Positions 23,374 to 35,720 of a DNA stretch of 64,000 nucleotides are shown here, piece after piece. The DNA is from Benincasa hispida (taxonomy: Eukaryota; Streptophyta; Magnoliopsida; Cucurbitales; Cucurbitaceae): the NCBI RefSeq assembly GCF_009727055.1, contig NC_052350.1, positions 29,554,000 through 29,617,999 of the forward strand, given 5' to 3'. The translations under genes and the position numbers were made by a program. The notes beneath the pieces are model-generated. The model had not been told where the DNA came from. It made no database searches and was given only the letters and a program-made list of their open reading frames with translations. The first letter of the stretch is position 1, and each line of letters begins with the position of its first letter.

Positions 23374-24830
23374 AATGATCTGACTTTCTAGGACTACATT
23401 TAGGTCGTTACGACATGCATGTGTAAATTCAAAACAAAAACCACTCTTAACACATTCAACCAAAATCCAATATTTTAAGCAAAAACTATAATCTAACTAA
23501 AACATAAGTTCATTTTTAAAAGAAAATTCATGTCGGGTACCCCTAGAAAACCATAAACAAAACTTTACAAACAATCAACTCTTTCACATTCTTAGTTGCA
23601 AACATTGAATAGTTTTACAGTTTAAACATATTAAAACTGACTTTTAAACCATAAAGGAAATATGTGCGAAAGCGTCGGCCTAGTCTCTAGGCACGATCAT
23701 AGATTATTCCTGTCAGTCGCCAGTGTATTCTTACCTTTACCTGAAAAATATATCATAAGAAAGGTGAGTATTAAGAATACTCAGTAAGTGACCCAGTACT
23801 AGACCCTCTAGGTGAACATGTTAACCTTCCTACTTAGGCACCAGAGTACATTTTATAGCATAACAGTTGTGGTGATCTCGAAGGAACATAAATCAATCAT
23901 ACGTGTGAATCCGAAGGAACACATCTCAGTCATAGGTGTGATCTTGAAAGAATATAAATAAGTCATAGGTGTGGTCCCGAAGGAACACAAATCAATCATA
24001 GATGTGAACCCGAAGGAACACAAATCAGCCATAGGTGTGATCCTGAAGGAACACAAATCAGTCATAGGAATGATCCCGAAGGAACACAAATCAGTCATAG
24101 GTGTGAACTTGAAGGATCACAAACATAAATTGTGCACTGCCCGATAAGAAGGTTAACAATTACCATCTATTCTAGCATGCATCAATCAACCAATAAACCT
24201 TGTATTAAAATCATAGTCACATTAAGATAGTCATCATATTCAGTGTGCATAATGTATACATAAGGTTATGTATCATGTTCAAAGTAACCTAACTTAAGAA
24301 TTACCAGAACGCCCACAATCATTACATTATCGAAGTATGGCAAACCATTCCATAGCATTCTATATAAATGCACAGTCTTATCATCATCATTTTGGTTAGG
24401 ATGACTAGTTCGAAGGAAAAGTAGTAGTAAGACACTTACCTCAGGTAAATTCAAATAATAAGCGAATTAATCTTCCTCTTGGCTTAATTTGGATCAATGT
24501 CCTTAACACTAAACACAAACATTTTATTTCAACCATTGAGGCCAATTCCAAAACATACAAAATTAATTCCAATAAAACTCCAAACAGTTACCCACGTTTG
24601 ATGGTCCACCAATAACTCCAAATCTAAGTCCAAAAGTGGGGTATCAAATTCAACATTCCACTTATGCGCACCGTTCAACTTGAAACACACCAAAAACCCC
24701 TGTCCAAACCTACTAAATTAGCCAATTCAAAGCTATAAAGATTTAAAGGTCAGGACTTTGACTCCAAAATCAGTAGGTAATTGAAATTAATCCATAACTT
24801 CAAACTTACCAAATAGCAAACCTAATCTTG
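23374..24830 (+). mobile_element. Ty3-like LTR, 3'-truncated
   Basis: This begins TGTAATGATCTGACTTTC, a diverged form of the terminus at 7942, and continues through the same landmarks: 'GGGTACCCCTAG', 'TACCTGAAAAATATATCATA', 'AGAATACTCAGTAAGTGACC' and the minisatellite. It is cut off near 24830, where the 3' end of a minus-strand copia element begins; no matching 3' LTR end was found beyond it. Confidence 0.65.
23866..24120 (+). repeat. 31-bp minisatellite, about eight units
   Basis: Units read like 'CATAGGTGTGATCCCGAAGG' then AACACAAATCAGT, with period near 31 bp and point differences between units. The array makes a fake open frame on the minus strand (23853-24098). No unique spacers separate the repeats, so it is not CRISPR-like. 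Confidence 0.9.
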
Positions 24831-25550
24831 CTAGAAACACAACGAATCTACTAGACTGTTGTGCTTTGAAGAGATCTTTATGATGATCACATCTTCTTGT
24901 TGCACAATCTTCCGTATCAAGTGATACTTCCTCTCAATATGTTTTCCTCGTTTGTGGCTGCGAGACTCTTTATAGTTGGGTATTGTCCCACTGTTGTCAC
25001 AGTATAAGGTGATAGGCAAGTCCATATTTGGAACGACTTTCAAATCACTTAGGAACTTCTTGAGCTAAACTATTTCCTTTGCTGCTTCACAAACAACTAC
25101 ATATTTAGCTTCCATAGTGGAGTCTGTAATGCATCCTTGCTTGATACTACACCATACTACAACTCCCCCGTTCAAGGTGGACACTGATCCTGGCGTGGAT
25201 TTCCTAGAATCCTTGTCAGTTTGGAATTCAAAGTCGGTGTATCCCTTAAGGATCAAATCCTTAGCTCCATCCACCAGCATGTAGTCCCTCATTCTCTTAA
25301 GATACTTAAGGATGTTCCTAACTGCAGTCCAACGATCTAACCCTCGATTGGACTGGTATTTACTGACTATTCCCACTGCATGACAAATTTCTAGCCTAGT
25401 ATAGAGCATAACATACTTTAAGCTGCCCACAACTGAGGTATAGGGAATACTTCTCATATCCTCAATTTGTTGAGGTGTCTTAGGACACTGTTCTTTAGAC
25501 AAGTGAACCTTGTGCCTGAAAGGTAATAAACCCTTCTTAGAGATCTGCAT
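24831..25550 (-). pseudogene. Copia RNase H remnant
   Basis: 25550-25065 begins in the RT-RNase H linker ('PYTSVVGSLKYVMLYTRLEI') and carries GYTDFEFQTDKDSRKSTPGS and the TMEAKYV glutamate. After a stop, 25043-24831 continues with YCDNSGT and RGKHIERKYHLIR. The final 'D.LTK' part of the family is lost at the truncation. Confidence 0.88.
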
Positions 25551-25691
25551 TGAATATCAAGTCAACATTTTGTCGATATAAGTTGCTTGAGATAGAGCCA
25601 ACATTTTGTTCTTGCCATCCCTAATAATTTGGATCCTAAGTACATATTGCGTCTCTCCCAAATCTTTGAAATTGGGTTGCTAGCATTTTTT

Positions 25692-26330
25692 TTAAATATC
25701 GGTAAGGTACCTTACATCATTTCCAATGAGTAGGATGTCGTCCACATAAAGTACCAAGAAAGCTACTTTATAGTTGATGATTTTCTTGTAGACACAAGGT
25801 TCATCAATGTTTTGGTCAAAACCAAAAGATTTGATCTTAGTATCAAATTTAATGTTCCAAGATCTGGACGCCTGGTTTAACCCATAAATAAATCGATTCA
25901 GCTTGCAATCTTTTTGCTCCTGACCTTGGGCTACAAACCCCTCGAGATGAGACATAATAAGATTTCCACTCAGAAAGGAAGTCTTGATATCCATTTGCCA
26001 TATCTCATAGTCATAATATGTGTCTATGGACAAGATAATTCTTATAGACTTAAGCATAGCAATAGGGAAAAAATTTTCTTCATAGTTAACCCATTCCCTC
26101 TACGTATAACCCTTTGCTACAAGTCTAGCTATGAAGGTCTATACCTTTCTAGCTATATCTGTTTTTCTTTTATAGATCCATTTACACCCTATGGGTTTAA
26201 CCTCTTCAGATAGATCTACAAGTTCCCATACTAAAGTGAAGTACATAGACTCCATTTCAAGGTTCATGTCTTTGACCAATTGGTCCTTGTCTATGTCATT
26301 CATTACCTGCTTTTCCCAAGTAACGGTAGG
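25692..26330 (-). pseudogene. Copia reverse transcriptase remnant
   Basis: The 26057-25692 frame holds QMDIKTSFLSG (first catalytic aspartate region), RFIYGLNQASRSW (the family's 'IYGLKQA.R.W') and the active-site LYVDDILLIGND, with YVDD at 25737-25748. The N-terminal finger region above 26057 is in other frames. The catalytic motifs survive but the protein is split. Confidence 0.88.
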
Positions 26331-27300
26331 TTATGAGATAACCCTTCCACTACGTCGAGGCACTATCAACGATTGGGAAGGTTGAGACTGACTTGAAGTG
26401 CTGGCTTTTTCATTAACTCTTGATGAAGGACCAACTTTTTCAACAACCCTTGTTGATTCTTCAGTAGCTTTTTTTAATACTAATTTACTCCGTGGTTTAT
26501 GATCTCTCATGTGGTCTCCTTTCAAGAGTGTAGTGTTTGTTGATACAAACACCTTATTTTCACGAGGGTCGTAAAACATACTACCTCTCGTTTCCTTAGG
26601 GTAACCAACAAATTGACATAACCTTGAACGAAGTTCTAACTTCTTAGGATTTGTCAATAACACATGTACAGGACAACCTTAGATTCTAAAGTAACATAAA
26701 CTCTATTTATGCTTCCTCCATAACTCGAAAAGTATTTTAGAAACACTATTTGAGGGAATATTATTCAAGATGTGAACTGTAGTCTCTACTGCATACCCCC
26801 AAAACGAGCTAGGCAATTGAGCATAGCTCATCATAGAGCGAACCATGTCTAACAAGATTTTATTTCTCTTTTCTGATACACCGTTCCATTGAGGTGTACC
26901 AGTTGCTGAAAGTTGGGATTGGATTCCATATTCTATCATATAGTCTTGGAATGCTAAATCCATGTATTTTCTACCCCGATCAGATCAAAGTGTTTTAATC
27001 GTTTTACCTTATAGATTTTCAACTTCAGCTTTATACTCCTCGAATAATCATCTATGACGGAGATGAAGTATTTTTACCCTCATTAAGCTTTTACATTCAT
27101 TGGACCACAAAGATCTGCATGTATGACCTTTAAGGGCATTTTGATTCTATAACATTTTCCACTAAAAGGTCTTTTAGTCATTTTTCTTTTAAGACAGGAT
27201 TCGCATGAAGGTAAATGAATCATCTTCTAACTCGCTAAGAAGTCCATTCTTTACTAATCTCCCGATCCTATTGAGATTTATGTGACCTAATCTTAAATGC
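26331..27300 (-). pseudogene. Copia integrase remnant
   Basis: The region around 27190-27060 carries the 'C.SC...K..KRPF' end of the GAG-pre-integrase zinc region. 26963-26703 shows the integrase core: LRSDRG just before 26963, then YGIQSQLSATGTPQWNGVSE with the N-G-V-S-E glutamate and 'MVRSMMSYAQLPSSFWGYAV'. 26663-26331 is the C-terminal tail with 'GYPKETRGSMFYDP'. Stops and frame changes separate the blocks. The family inserts cDNA through D-D-E chemistry; here the frame is lost. Confidence 0.85.
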
Positions 27301-28156
27301 TAAAGATATGTATTATTATTACTTGGAGAAATTCTTTGTATTTTTTTTTTATTATTAGCAGTTTTAAACATCTCATGATTTAAATGTGCTTTTGCTTCAA
27401 TTGGTCTTCACATATTTAAGTTGTTTTCTAATTTAGTTGAACAAATAGTCACACTATTTTTCACAATGAACACTTCATTAAATGAAAAAGAAACAAAATA
27501 CAATTGTTCAATTAAACAAGAAACAGATACAAGGTTCCTCTTGATCTTAGGAACTTATACAAATTTTCCAAAGATAAGTATCTATTGTTTAAAAATAACT
27601 TTGTAGCTCCCATTGCATAAGCTAAAATGACGTCTCTCGTTCCAATCTTGAGCGTCATTTCATCTTCCTCGAGCTGCTGGAAGGTACTAATTCCCTGTAA
27701 AGAAAAACAAACATGATTAGTGGCCCCTGAATCTAGTATTCAGATATTATGATCATTTTCACTAAACAAGTTTCTAGAGCCAGTAAATCATATTCACCTT
27801 CTTTTTTTTTTCTTCTTCTTGGCGAGGTACTTGGGGAAATTTTATTTCTAGTGATCATCCATATTGCAGTGGGAGCATTTGCCCTTGTCGGCCACCTTGG
27901 CCTTGACCTTGCCTTTTCTAGCAGTAGAAGCCTTCCCCTTCCCCCCTGTCTTTTTTTGGATCTTCTTGGAACCAGATAATGAGGGAACATACTTAGTTCT
28001 AGAGGATGAACCCTTGTGAAACTTCTTGGAATGGTCAACATTTGCTTCTCCTTCTATCGGTCACTTATTTTTCATAAGAGACGGATAATTCTATAACTCA
28101 TTCACGAGGGTAGTTATGGTGTCCTCTATTTTATTCATAACCACATTGCTGTGGAA

Positions 28157-28663
28157 TTAGAGGAAACTCTTCAGAAGAGATTCTAGAATAAAGGACATCT
28201 GAATTTGCTCATTGATGACCGTGCCGTTCATCTCGACGACATTAAAGTGGGCCATCAGGTCGAGAATATGTTCTTTCACTGACTGGCCTTCCTTCATTTG
28301 TGCATTATAAATGTACTTGAGGCCCTCGTGCCGGATCTGAGAGGATGGTTGTCCAAACATCTCCTAGAGAGACTCCATGATCTGATGTGCAGTGATCATG
28401 GCCTTGTGTTTCTTGGTAAGAACGTTATACAAACTTGACAAGATATAGACTCGAGCCTTGTCATTGACCTTTATCTAGAGGTCATAAGCATCCCTCAATG
28501 CTTGGGACGCATCTCGAGTGGGGATTGGAGGACACTCCTCTGTTAAGATGAACTGTAGATCATCTACAACTAGAATCGTATTAAAGTTAGATTTCCACGT
28601 TGCATAGTTTTCACTGGTTAGTTTTTCATTCTTAAGCAAGGAAATAATTGTAGAAGACATGCT
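28157..28663 (-). pseudogene. Copia gag (UBN2-type) remnant
   Basis: From 28663 down, the reading starts MSSTIISLLKNEKLTSENYA with the typical 'L.NY..WK.....L' gag start. After a stop near 28475 it resumes with the capsid-like 'FGQPSSQIRHEGLKYIYNAQ' and 'M.EGQSVKEHI' text. A zinc knuckle lies further on (about 27870) as C-S-H-C...D-D-H, but two stops follow and the last cysteine is replaced by F. Gag would form the virus-like particle in the cytoplasm; this copy cannot. Confidence 0.8.
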
Positions 28664-28681
28664 GAAATGAATAACAAACAA

Positions 28682-30855
28682 TTGACCGTATAAGTTATAT
28701 TTTTCTTAACCCATTACACAAAAACAAGTATCCAATCAATTAAGCAAAAACACGTAATCAAAGAACCCTAAATAAACTATTGATTTAGTTTTTGCAATGA
28801 TACTTCAAAGGTTTAGAGCAATAACCACCGAAGGGTGATAAGCTACCCTTTCACTGAACTGAGACAACCTCAGCTAATTACTAATGCCAGAATAACTCTT
28901 ATTCCTATAGTTTTTAGCTATCATTATTTGATCAAGGATTCATTAACTAGCTTAATTGATCCCCTAAGTGTAACTCTACCTTTTTCGGATCCCAGAGGTC
29001 CGCTTCAATAGGCTATCGTAAGGAAGGACAATTGTTGAAGATTAACCTAAGAAACCCTATCCATTACTAAAGTTTGTGTTGTTCCGACTTCTATGATTAG
29101 ACCCTCCGAAGGGATGGTCGCTCTAGAACGACACGTAGGCAGACCATAGAAATCTCATGGTGCAACCTAATGAAGAAGATCATAGGATACGTTGACACGC
29201 GTCCTTCTCCCACTTACTATGAACATTTTCTCTATTCACCTTGGTATTGATCCATGCAAACATTTTATGAAGGGAGGCCGCACCCAGGGCGACATGAAGC
29301 CGAGCATAGATCTCAAAGTATGATCTCTTAGGAATGTGAGAGCTAAAAATTGATATATCCCATATACCATTTTTCTCCCACTAAAGTGTTCAACCATTTT
29401 AGGGTTTTGTTATACTTAGTTAAATTTCGGCTAATGAATCTATCTAAGTCTATGCCTATTATAACTCTTATAATAAGGTCTTTACTCTAATGTTCTAGGT
29501 AAATTAAACCATTTAATTAATCTAGTGACATTGCATGCTAACATGACTAAGGTTAGTTCAACTCAAGTTCCGGGTTAGTTCCGAGTCAGTTCCCGAGTAG
29601 GAGGTGTTCTGTAAACTGTCATCTTAAGAACCCCCAACCTAGACAGAACTTCACTGGTAGAGGTCCCTTATAACCTAAAGTCCTACTTTTCCTATTAATC
29701 ATATTTTAAATCAATTAAAACAAATAGGACACGATTTTAATCTTACTAGAATTAATGAGATCTAAGGTCTAGATTAATTTTAAACATTTAAAAATTAATT
29801 CCAATTCCCTAAAATCTTAAGTTTGCATGCAACTCTTTATCATAGGTTGATGGTTATTAAATATTAATTTTATAACTATTAAAAAATTAATTATTAGCAC
29901 TCTAATCATGCTTTCTATCGTTTACTTGATTAACAGTCAAATTCTAATTAACAAGAAAGCCATATTACATGGATTTCATGACTTTAATATAACAATTATA
30001 TTAAACTATAAATGTGTCATGCTCAATGCAAATTGATTTTCAACTTTATTAATATAACATTTATATTAAACAACTCATGAAAATCCACCAAGCATATGCA
30101 AGACACTAATAAATATAACTCTTTATATTTACCTAAATAATGTCATGCATCATGCTTTTCCAATTTCATATATTTAACATATCAAAATATATTAAATAAC
30201 TCATGAAATAATATACACATCATGCATTATAACCATACATTATAATGCTTATAATATATTAAAATGCATGAACATGCTTAATCTATGGTAGGATTTATCT
30301 AAATGACATCCATAAAGCATTTAAATAGTAAATGACCCATAATTTGGCCCCTACGATAAAATAAAGAAATAAATTACAATAATAATGCTAATTTTATCCT
30401 AAAACTACTTCTACCACTCTAGAATCGGACCAGACCAACTTGAACTGCTTCGAATCGAACCCTAAATGCACGAATCGAGCCAACCCAATGAAAAACCAAA
30501 CCAAACCACTTTGAATCAGTCGAACCAGACTGAACCACCCAGGACCACAACTGAACTGAATGCAACGCAACCCTAGCGTTGCAAGTCAATTCTGAGAAAT
30601 TTCTTCGATTATTCTTAGTTTTTGACCAAAATTGGTCTCGATATCATCACTTATAGCCCTAATTCTAGACACGGACTTATAGAAGACTCAAAATACATGA
30701 TTAAATATCCAAAAACGTAGCGACCTTTACAATTTGATCGAATCAAAACATGAAATTCTAGGGCATAAACTACCGTAAACATTCATTCGCAATGCAATTA
30801 ATCCCACCAAAACCCAGTGCAAAATTCAAACACCTAAACCAATCCTACGGGATGA
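28682..30855 (-). other. Copia 5' leader between LTR and gag
   Basis: A long leader of about 2.2 kb in which no open frame with a known domain is seen. Segments near 29330-29660 resemble 33345-33660 and 42640-42900, the same leader in related elements nearby, so the long leader belongs to this copia lineage. A stretch of proline- and arginine-rich coding-like text near 30420-30540 is not a clear gene. Confidence 0.55.
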
Positions 30856-31632
30856 CTCTAATACCAAATATAGGAGAAAAGCCCTAACGTAGCCAAAGAA
30901 AAATAGGACCATACTCGAAATTAATTTAGGAATTTCTGAATACTAGTACACTGAGAAATTCAAAATATCACATAGATTTACAAAATTAAACCTACTGTAA
31001 ATTAAATCCAGGTTAAGCATGCATTAGAAATAAAAATTCTATAGAGAAAGGAACAAAAATTCTTACTCTCGATTTAAGACTCGAATGAAATCGTCAATTT
31101 TCCATTTGGGATTGAAATCACGAACACCACCAAAAGAGTAATCTTTCTATCATTTGAAAATTGAAGTGTGGTTTGTGGGAACCAAAGTTATGGTAAAAAG
31201 GAGGAGAAAATTGAGAGAGTAAACCCAGTGCAAATTTCAAACACCTAAACCAATCCTACGGGATGACTCTAATACCAATTATAGGGAGAAAAGCCCTAAC
31301 ATAGCCAAAGAAAAATAGGACCATACTCGAAATTTAATTTAGGAATTCCTGAAATACTAGTACACTGGGAAATTCAGAATATCACATAGATTTACAAAAT
31401 TAAACCTACTGTAAATTAAATCTAGGTTAAGCATCCATTAGAAATAAAAATTCTATAGAGAAAGGAATAAAAATTCTTACTCTCGATTTAAGAATCGAAT
31501 GAAATCGCCAATTTTCCATTTGGGATTGAAATCACGAACACCACCAAAAGAGTTATCTTCCTATCCTCTGAAAATTGAAGTGTGGTTTGTGGGAACCAAA
31601 GTTATGGTAAAAAAGAGGAAAAAATTGAGAGA
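30811..31632. repeat. 411-bp tandem duplication across primer site and LTR end
   Basis: The block starting AACCCAGTGCAAA occurs at 30811 and 31222 with few differences. Each copy contains a tRNA-Met primer-binding-like site (30856-30866 and 31267-31277, reverse complement of TGGTATTAGAG) and the adjoining LTR end, so the element has two primer-site/LTR junctions in a row. Confidence 0.92.
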
Positions 31633-33344
31633 GTATAGAATTGTTCTCTTTTCCCAAAAAAACCATTCATGCATCCTTCAATTTTGCAGGTTTTAATCAA
31701 AGGAGTGAGAGAGAGACGGAAACGTGGGAACCATCCCACGATTCTGTTAATTCCCAACGTGGGAGTTATATTTTGATTTTAATAAATCAAATAACTTAAT
31801 TTAATTTAATTAATTTAATAATTAATTGAATCTGATTTAATTAATGATTTCATTTAAATCTTATTTAATTGATGATTTCATTTAAATCATATTTAAATAA
31901 AACATCTCTCACATAACCTATAGTCTTAATTCAATAAATTAAATTAAATTAAATTGATAATAAATTAATTCTCCAATTAATTAATTATCAAATTAAATAT
32001 CAAATATTTAATTTAACCTACAAATGAATCATATTCAATTGTATTTCTCTCATAACCTATAGTTTTAATGTGCATCTAATACACATTAATTTTAACCTAT
32101 AATTTTAATATGAATCTAATTCATATTAAATTAATATTTGAACTCTTTCAAATATTTAATTCTCCCATAAATTGATTTTGAATCATATCCAAAATTAAAT
32201 TTATATTTTAAAGTTTAATTAAAATATAAACTTTATATTATAATGTATCATTATACATTATATTATTTCCTTAAGTGAATTTGAACATTATTTCAAACTC
32301 TATTCAAGACGTAGTTACCTCAATTCCCTTTACAAGCTAAGAAGGGGACCTCATGGATATACAGATCAGAAGCTCCAACGATATTAGATCAATTAGCTAA
32401 ACTCGTTAACCAAATTAATCAATATCCGTCAACTATGGGTACACTTCATTAAAGACCCACAACTGCACTCTTCTCATTGTAGATATATTTCTGTGTCCAC
32501 AGATATAGACCAATAACAACAAGTTAGTTCCTTACGTGTGTTCGTAACACCAACCGAGTTAAATTACTATTTTACCCCTTGGTTACCTCTGTATCTTTAA
32601 GTACCAGAGCTCCTCTAATGAACAACCTTTTTATGGTCCAACCATTAAGCAAAAACCCCTCTCGGGAAAGTGAGAGGGTAGGACCATTTGTTCAAGTCTT
32701 AGAGACACCACTTAAAGGAACATTCATCTATTTACCTTAAAGCCAGGAAGGAGTAAAATCCATTTTGTATTATTATATTCCCAGCTCCCCACTTGGTCTT
32801 ATCCCCAAAATGGTAGGCTTATTGAGTCGGTGAACTGATCACTCTCACCCATACAAATCAAAGGACAATCCTTTGTGAACAGAAGTTCATAATATACTAA
32901 GGATTAAGACTAAGTTGCCTAGGTCATCCTATTGAAATAGAAACCTAATTAGTCAATGGAGTTATATCTAGTAGCTACTATTTCGTGGTCGGTCTTATGC
33001 AAACTCATTGCATAGGATACCCCTATTCGTATATCACCTATATGAACACGTTGGATCATTGCATTTGTATCAAATACAAAGTGGGCCATATCCGTAGTGT
33101 CACCAGGATAAGGTACCCAACCTTATCCCTATATTATAGACCCTTTAAGCTGTATCTTGAACATTGTTCCCTGTATGTCTCCACATACAGTTCAAGACTC
33201 ATAAGATAACCTAAGATGCTAGTTTATTGAATTTAGGGTTATTACGACAAAATGCATACAACACAATCAGTAACACTTATTGAAATAACATCGATAACTC
33301 TTTATTGATGACAGTCAATTATTTACATCTTATGAACTTTTAGG
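30869..33344 (-). mobile_element. Copia 5' LTR (minus orientation) with duplicated end
   Basis: The primer site next to it sets the direction: the LTR's 3' end is at 30869 (and again at 31280 because of the duplication). From 31280 to 33344 it is about 2.07 kb, close to the 2.11-kb solo LTR at 40504. Its U3 side contains the family landmarks 'TGTAGATATATTTCTGTGTC' and 'GGATAAGGTACCCAACCTTA'. The outermost bases (expected CCCAACA) are missing; it joins directly to another element's leader at about 33345. Confidence 0.75.
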
Positions 33345-34853
33345 GAGAATGTGGGTAAAAAATGACATATCATATATATCTTTTTCCTACCATTAAGTGT
33401 TTTACAAAAGATAAGTTTATTAACTCAATAAAATCCGGCTAATTAATTTTAACTAAGTCCTTGTTAAATTTTCTCAATATAGCGCTTATATTGAAGAGCT
33501 TAACAATATGTGGTTTAATTCATTAAACTTTTTAATGAAATTAATCACTTATTACATGCTTATAAAATATTTGCCCAATTCACCTTCCAGGTTGGTTTCC
33601 AGGTGGAGGTGTTCCGTTTCCGTCAGCTTAAATACCCCCTCCTAGATAGAATGTTCCTAAGACAAAGGTCATTTATGGGCAATTATTTCATAAATTTAAT
33701 CTGTTTGGCGAAATTCTATTTCTAATCTCATTAGAAATGCGTTTGACATAAGTCTGGGTGAATTAATTTTAAATTATTTTAAAATTAATTTGGACATATA
33801 TTTGCATGCAGCTCTTGATTATAGATTTTAATTCTAATTTCATTATACTTATAACGTTATAAAATAATGAAACATAAAATCTATAATTTGCATTTTGTGA
33901 CATTGATTAAATATAACAATTATATTCATCTAAGTAATGTCATACTCAATACGAAGTTCATTTTCATTTAAAAGTATAACACTTATATTTATCATCCATG
34001 AAAATTAAACATACATATTCATCATTCCACCATACATTATAACATTTATACCATTGTATGATGAATGAACATGCTTAATGAAACATGCATCCATATAATA
34101 TAACACTCATATTATGATGCATGAGCATGCTTAATTAATCATACAACCATATAATATAATACTTATATTAAAATTGATGCATGAAACATGTTTATCCTAA
34201 GGTGGGATTTTAAACTATATGACATACATTGTGCATATTATTAAAACATATAATTTAAACATACATCTCATGTACATTCAATTTTATAAAAGACATTAAT
34301 AGATTGATAGTTGGCACCCTAGAATTTAAAAAATTCTAAAAGAAAACAAAAAAAAAAAAACTTCGGTTTGGCGATGATGGCGGATAAACTAGAGCTCAAA
34401 ACGATGATCCAACTATCCACAACGAGGCCAAACGCATCCTAAACATATTGACCAAATTTTAGCACAATCCAACGGTTAGAAATCCAGAAATCGACAAATT
34501 AGTGTAAGCTGTCCTTGAAAAATCGAACTGCACTGCTTCTCTTCGTTTTCTTTTGTTTCACCTTTGTTTTCCCTGGTTCTTTTTACAGAAGCTTTTTTGC
34601 CACGAACAAAACGGACCTACATACTTGATTTATAGTAAAAATGCTGAAAAAAAAAAAGCTCTTACATGATCAGATCAAGTAAGGCGAGTCTATGTGCCAA
34701 ATACCGAAAACATCTATTAAGCCAAAAAATATCCAAATGAAATTTACTATATTCATCTCATGAAAACAACATACAAAAGTACCTACCATGTTTTCAATTT
34801 TTTGTTTCTAAAAACCACAAATCAAAATTGCAAGAATTGTCTCTGATACCAAT
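33345..34853 (-). mobile_element. Copia 5' leader of a second element
   Basis: The leader sequence is similar to 29330-30855, and a primer-binding site TGGTATCAGAG (reverse complement at 34841-34851) lies directly beside the LTR end at 34854. No gag or pol follows: at 33345 it is fused to the preceding LTR, so nearly all of the element was deleted. Confidence 0.7.
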
Positions 34854-35353
34854 TGAAGGGAATCGAATTCTCGCGGAAGCGTGAGATCGCCTTGCATTTT
34901 GTTTTTCATTTTTTAAGGAAATAAACAAAGAAACCAGAAATAATAATGGATAAACATTATAGGAAGCATGCTTTAAAAAAAGAAACAAATAGATAAAGCA
35001 ACAAACCTTTGTCGAATCCCGAACTCTTCACGTTTTCTTCTCACAAATGTTTCTTCAATGAATAAGGGACACAATTACAAGTGCAACTTTATTATTCTCT
35101 AGAAATTTGAGGGTAGAAGAGTGGTCTCTATCACCTTGGAGGAGGAAGAATAATAGAGAATGGTTGAGAGGAAAAAATTTGAGAGAAAATCTAGATTGGA
35201 GGCTAGGGTTTTTCACAATGAAATTTCATCCCCTAAATTGGCCATAAAGGGATATTTATCTGGAGAAGGGTTTACTCTTTCTCCAAGTCTTTCCCAGTTT
35301 ACCCTTAAGCCTAATTACTTAAATAACATTTATTCAATTAATTAACATATCAA
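34854..35353 (-). mobile_element. Copia 5' LTR fragment
   Basis: This begins, as expected for an LTR in this orientation, with TGAAGGG right after the primer site. Only about 500 bp are present; the text then stops at the CACTA-like terminus at 35354. The rest of the LTR is not found beyond it within the window. Confidence 0.65.
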
Positions 35354-35720
35354 CACTACAACAAATATTACATATGATAACATTGAAAAAACGCTATCTT
35401 AGACTTTTTATAGCATTTTCGGAATGCTGTCGTAGTCCATAGTATTGAAAGTCCACGACTTTCCATAGCATTTTTTAACGTTATAAGAAGGCTATAAAAA
35501 ATCAACTTTTGATGGCATATATTTAATGTTATAGAAACTTTTCATAGCGTTGGTAAAAAACGCTATAAAAAGTATTTTATAGTGATAAGAAAAATGCTTT
35601 AAAAGACTTTCTATGGAATTTTTTATAGCAGTAAAAAACGTTATAAAAGACTTTCTATAGCATTTTTAGGCATGTTGTCTAGCCGATGTTATTGAAAGTC
35701 CCCAACGCATTTTATGAGAA
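35354..35720 (+). mobile_element. CACTA-like transposon terminus
   Basis: This starts CACTACAACAAAT, the hallmark end of CACTA (En/Spm) elements. The next 350 bp hold many direct and inverted variants of TATAGCGTTTTTTA and 'AAAACGCTATAAAAAG', like the subterminal transposase-binding repeats of that superfamily. No opposite end (TTGTAGTG) was recognised downstream and no transposase was seen, so it is a truncated or non-autonomous copy. Confidence 0.7.

Larger units (their letters stand above)
24831..28681 (-). mobile_element. Decayed Ty1/copia coding region
   Basis: Read on the minus strand the order is gag, zinc knuckle, protease/pre-integrase, integrase, reverse transcriptase, RNase H, which is copia order. 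Every domain is broken by stops or frameshifts. The element ends inside RNase H at 24831, where a Ty3-like LTR fragment abuts, so its 3' LTR is missing. Its 5' side continues through about 2.2 kb of leader to a primer-binding site near 30856-30866 and an LTR. It cannot move by itself. Confidence 0.9.

Noticed and set aside
23853..24120. Regular 31-bp repeats reminiscent of a CRISPR array
   Set aside because: The repeats are contiguous, without unique spacers, drift in sequence, lie in a plant LTR and have relatives in other LTRs.
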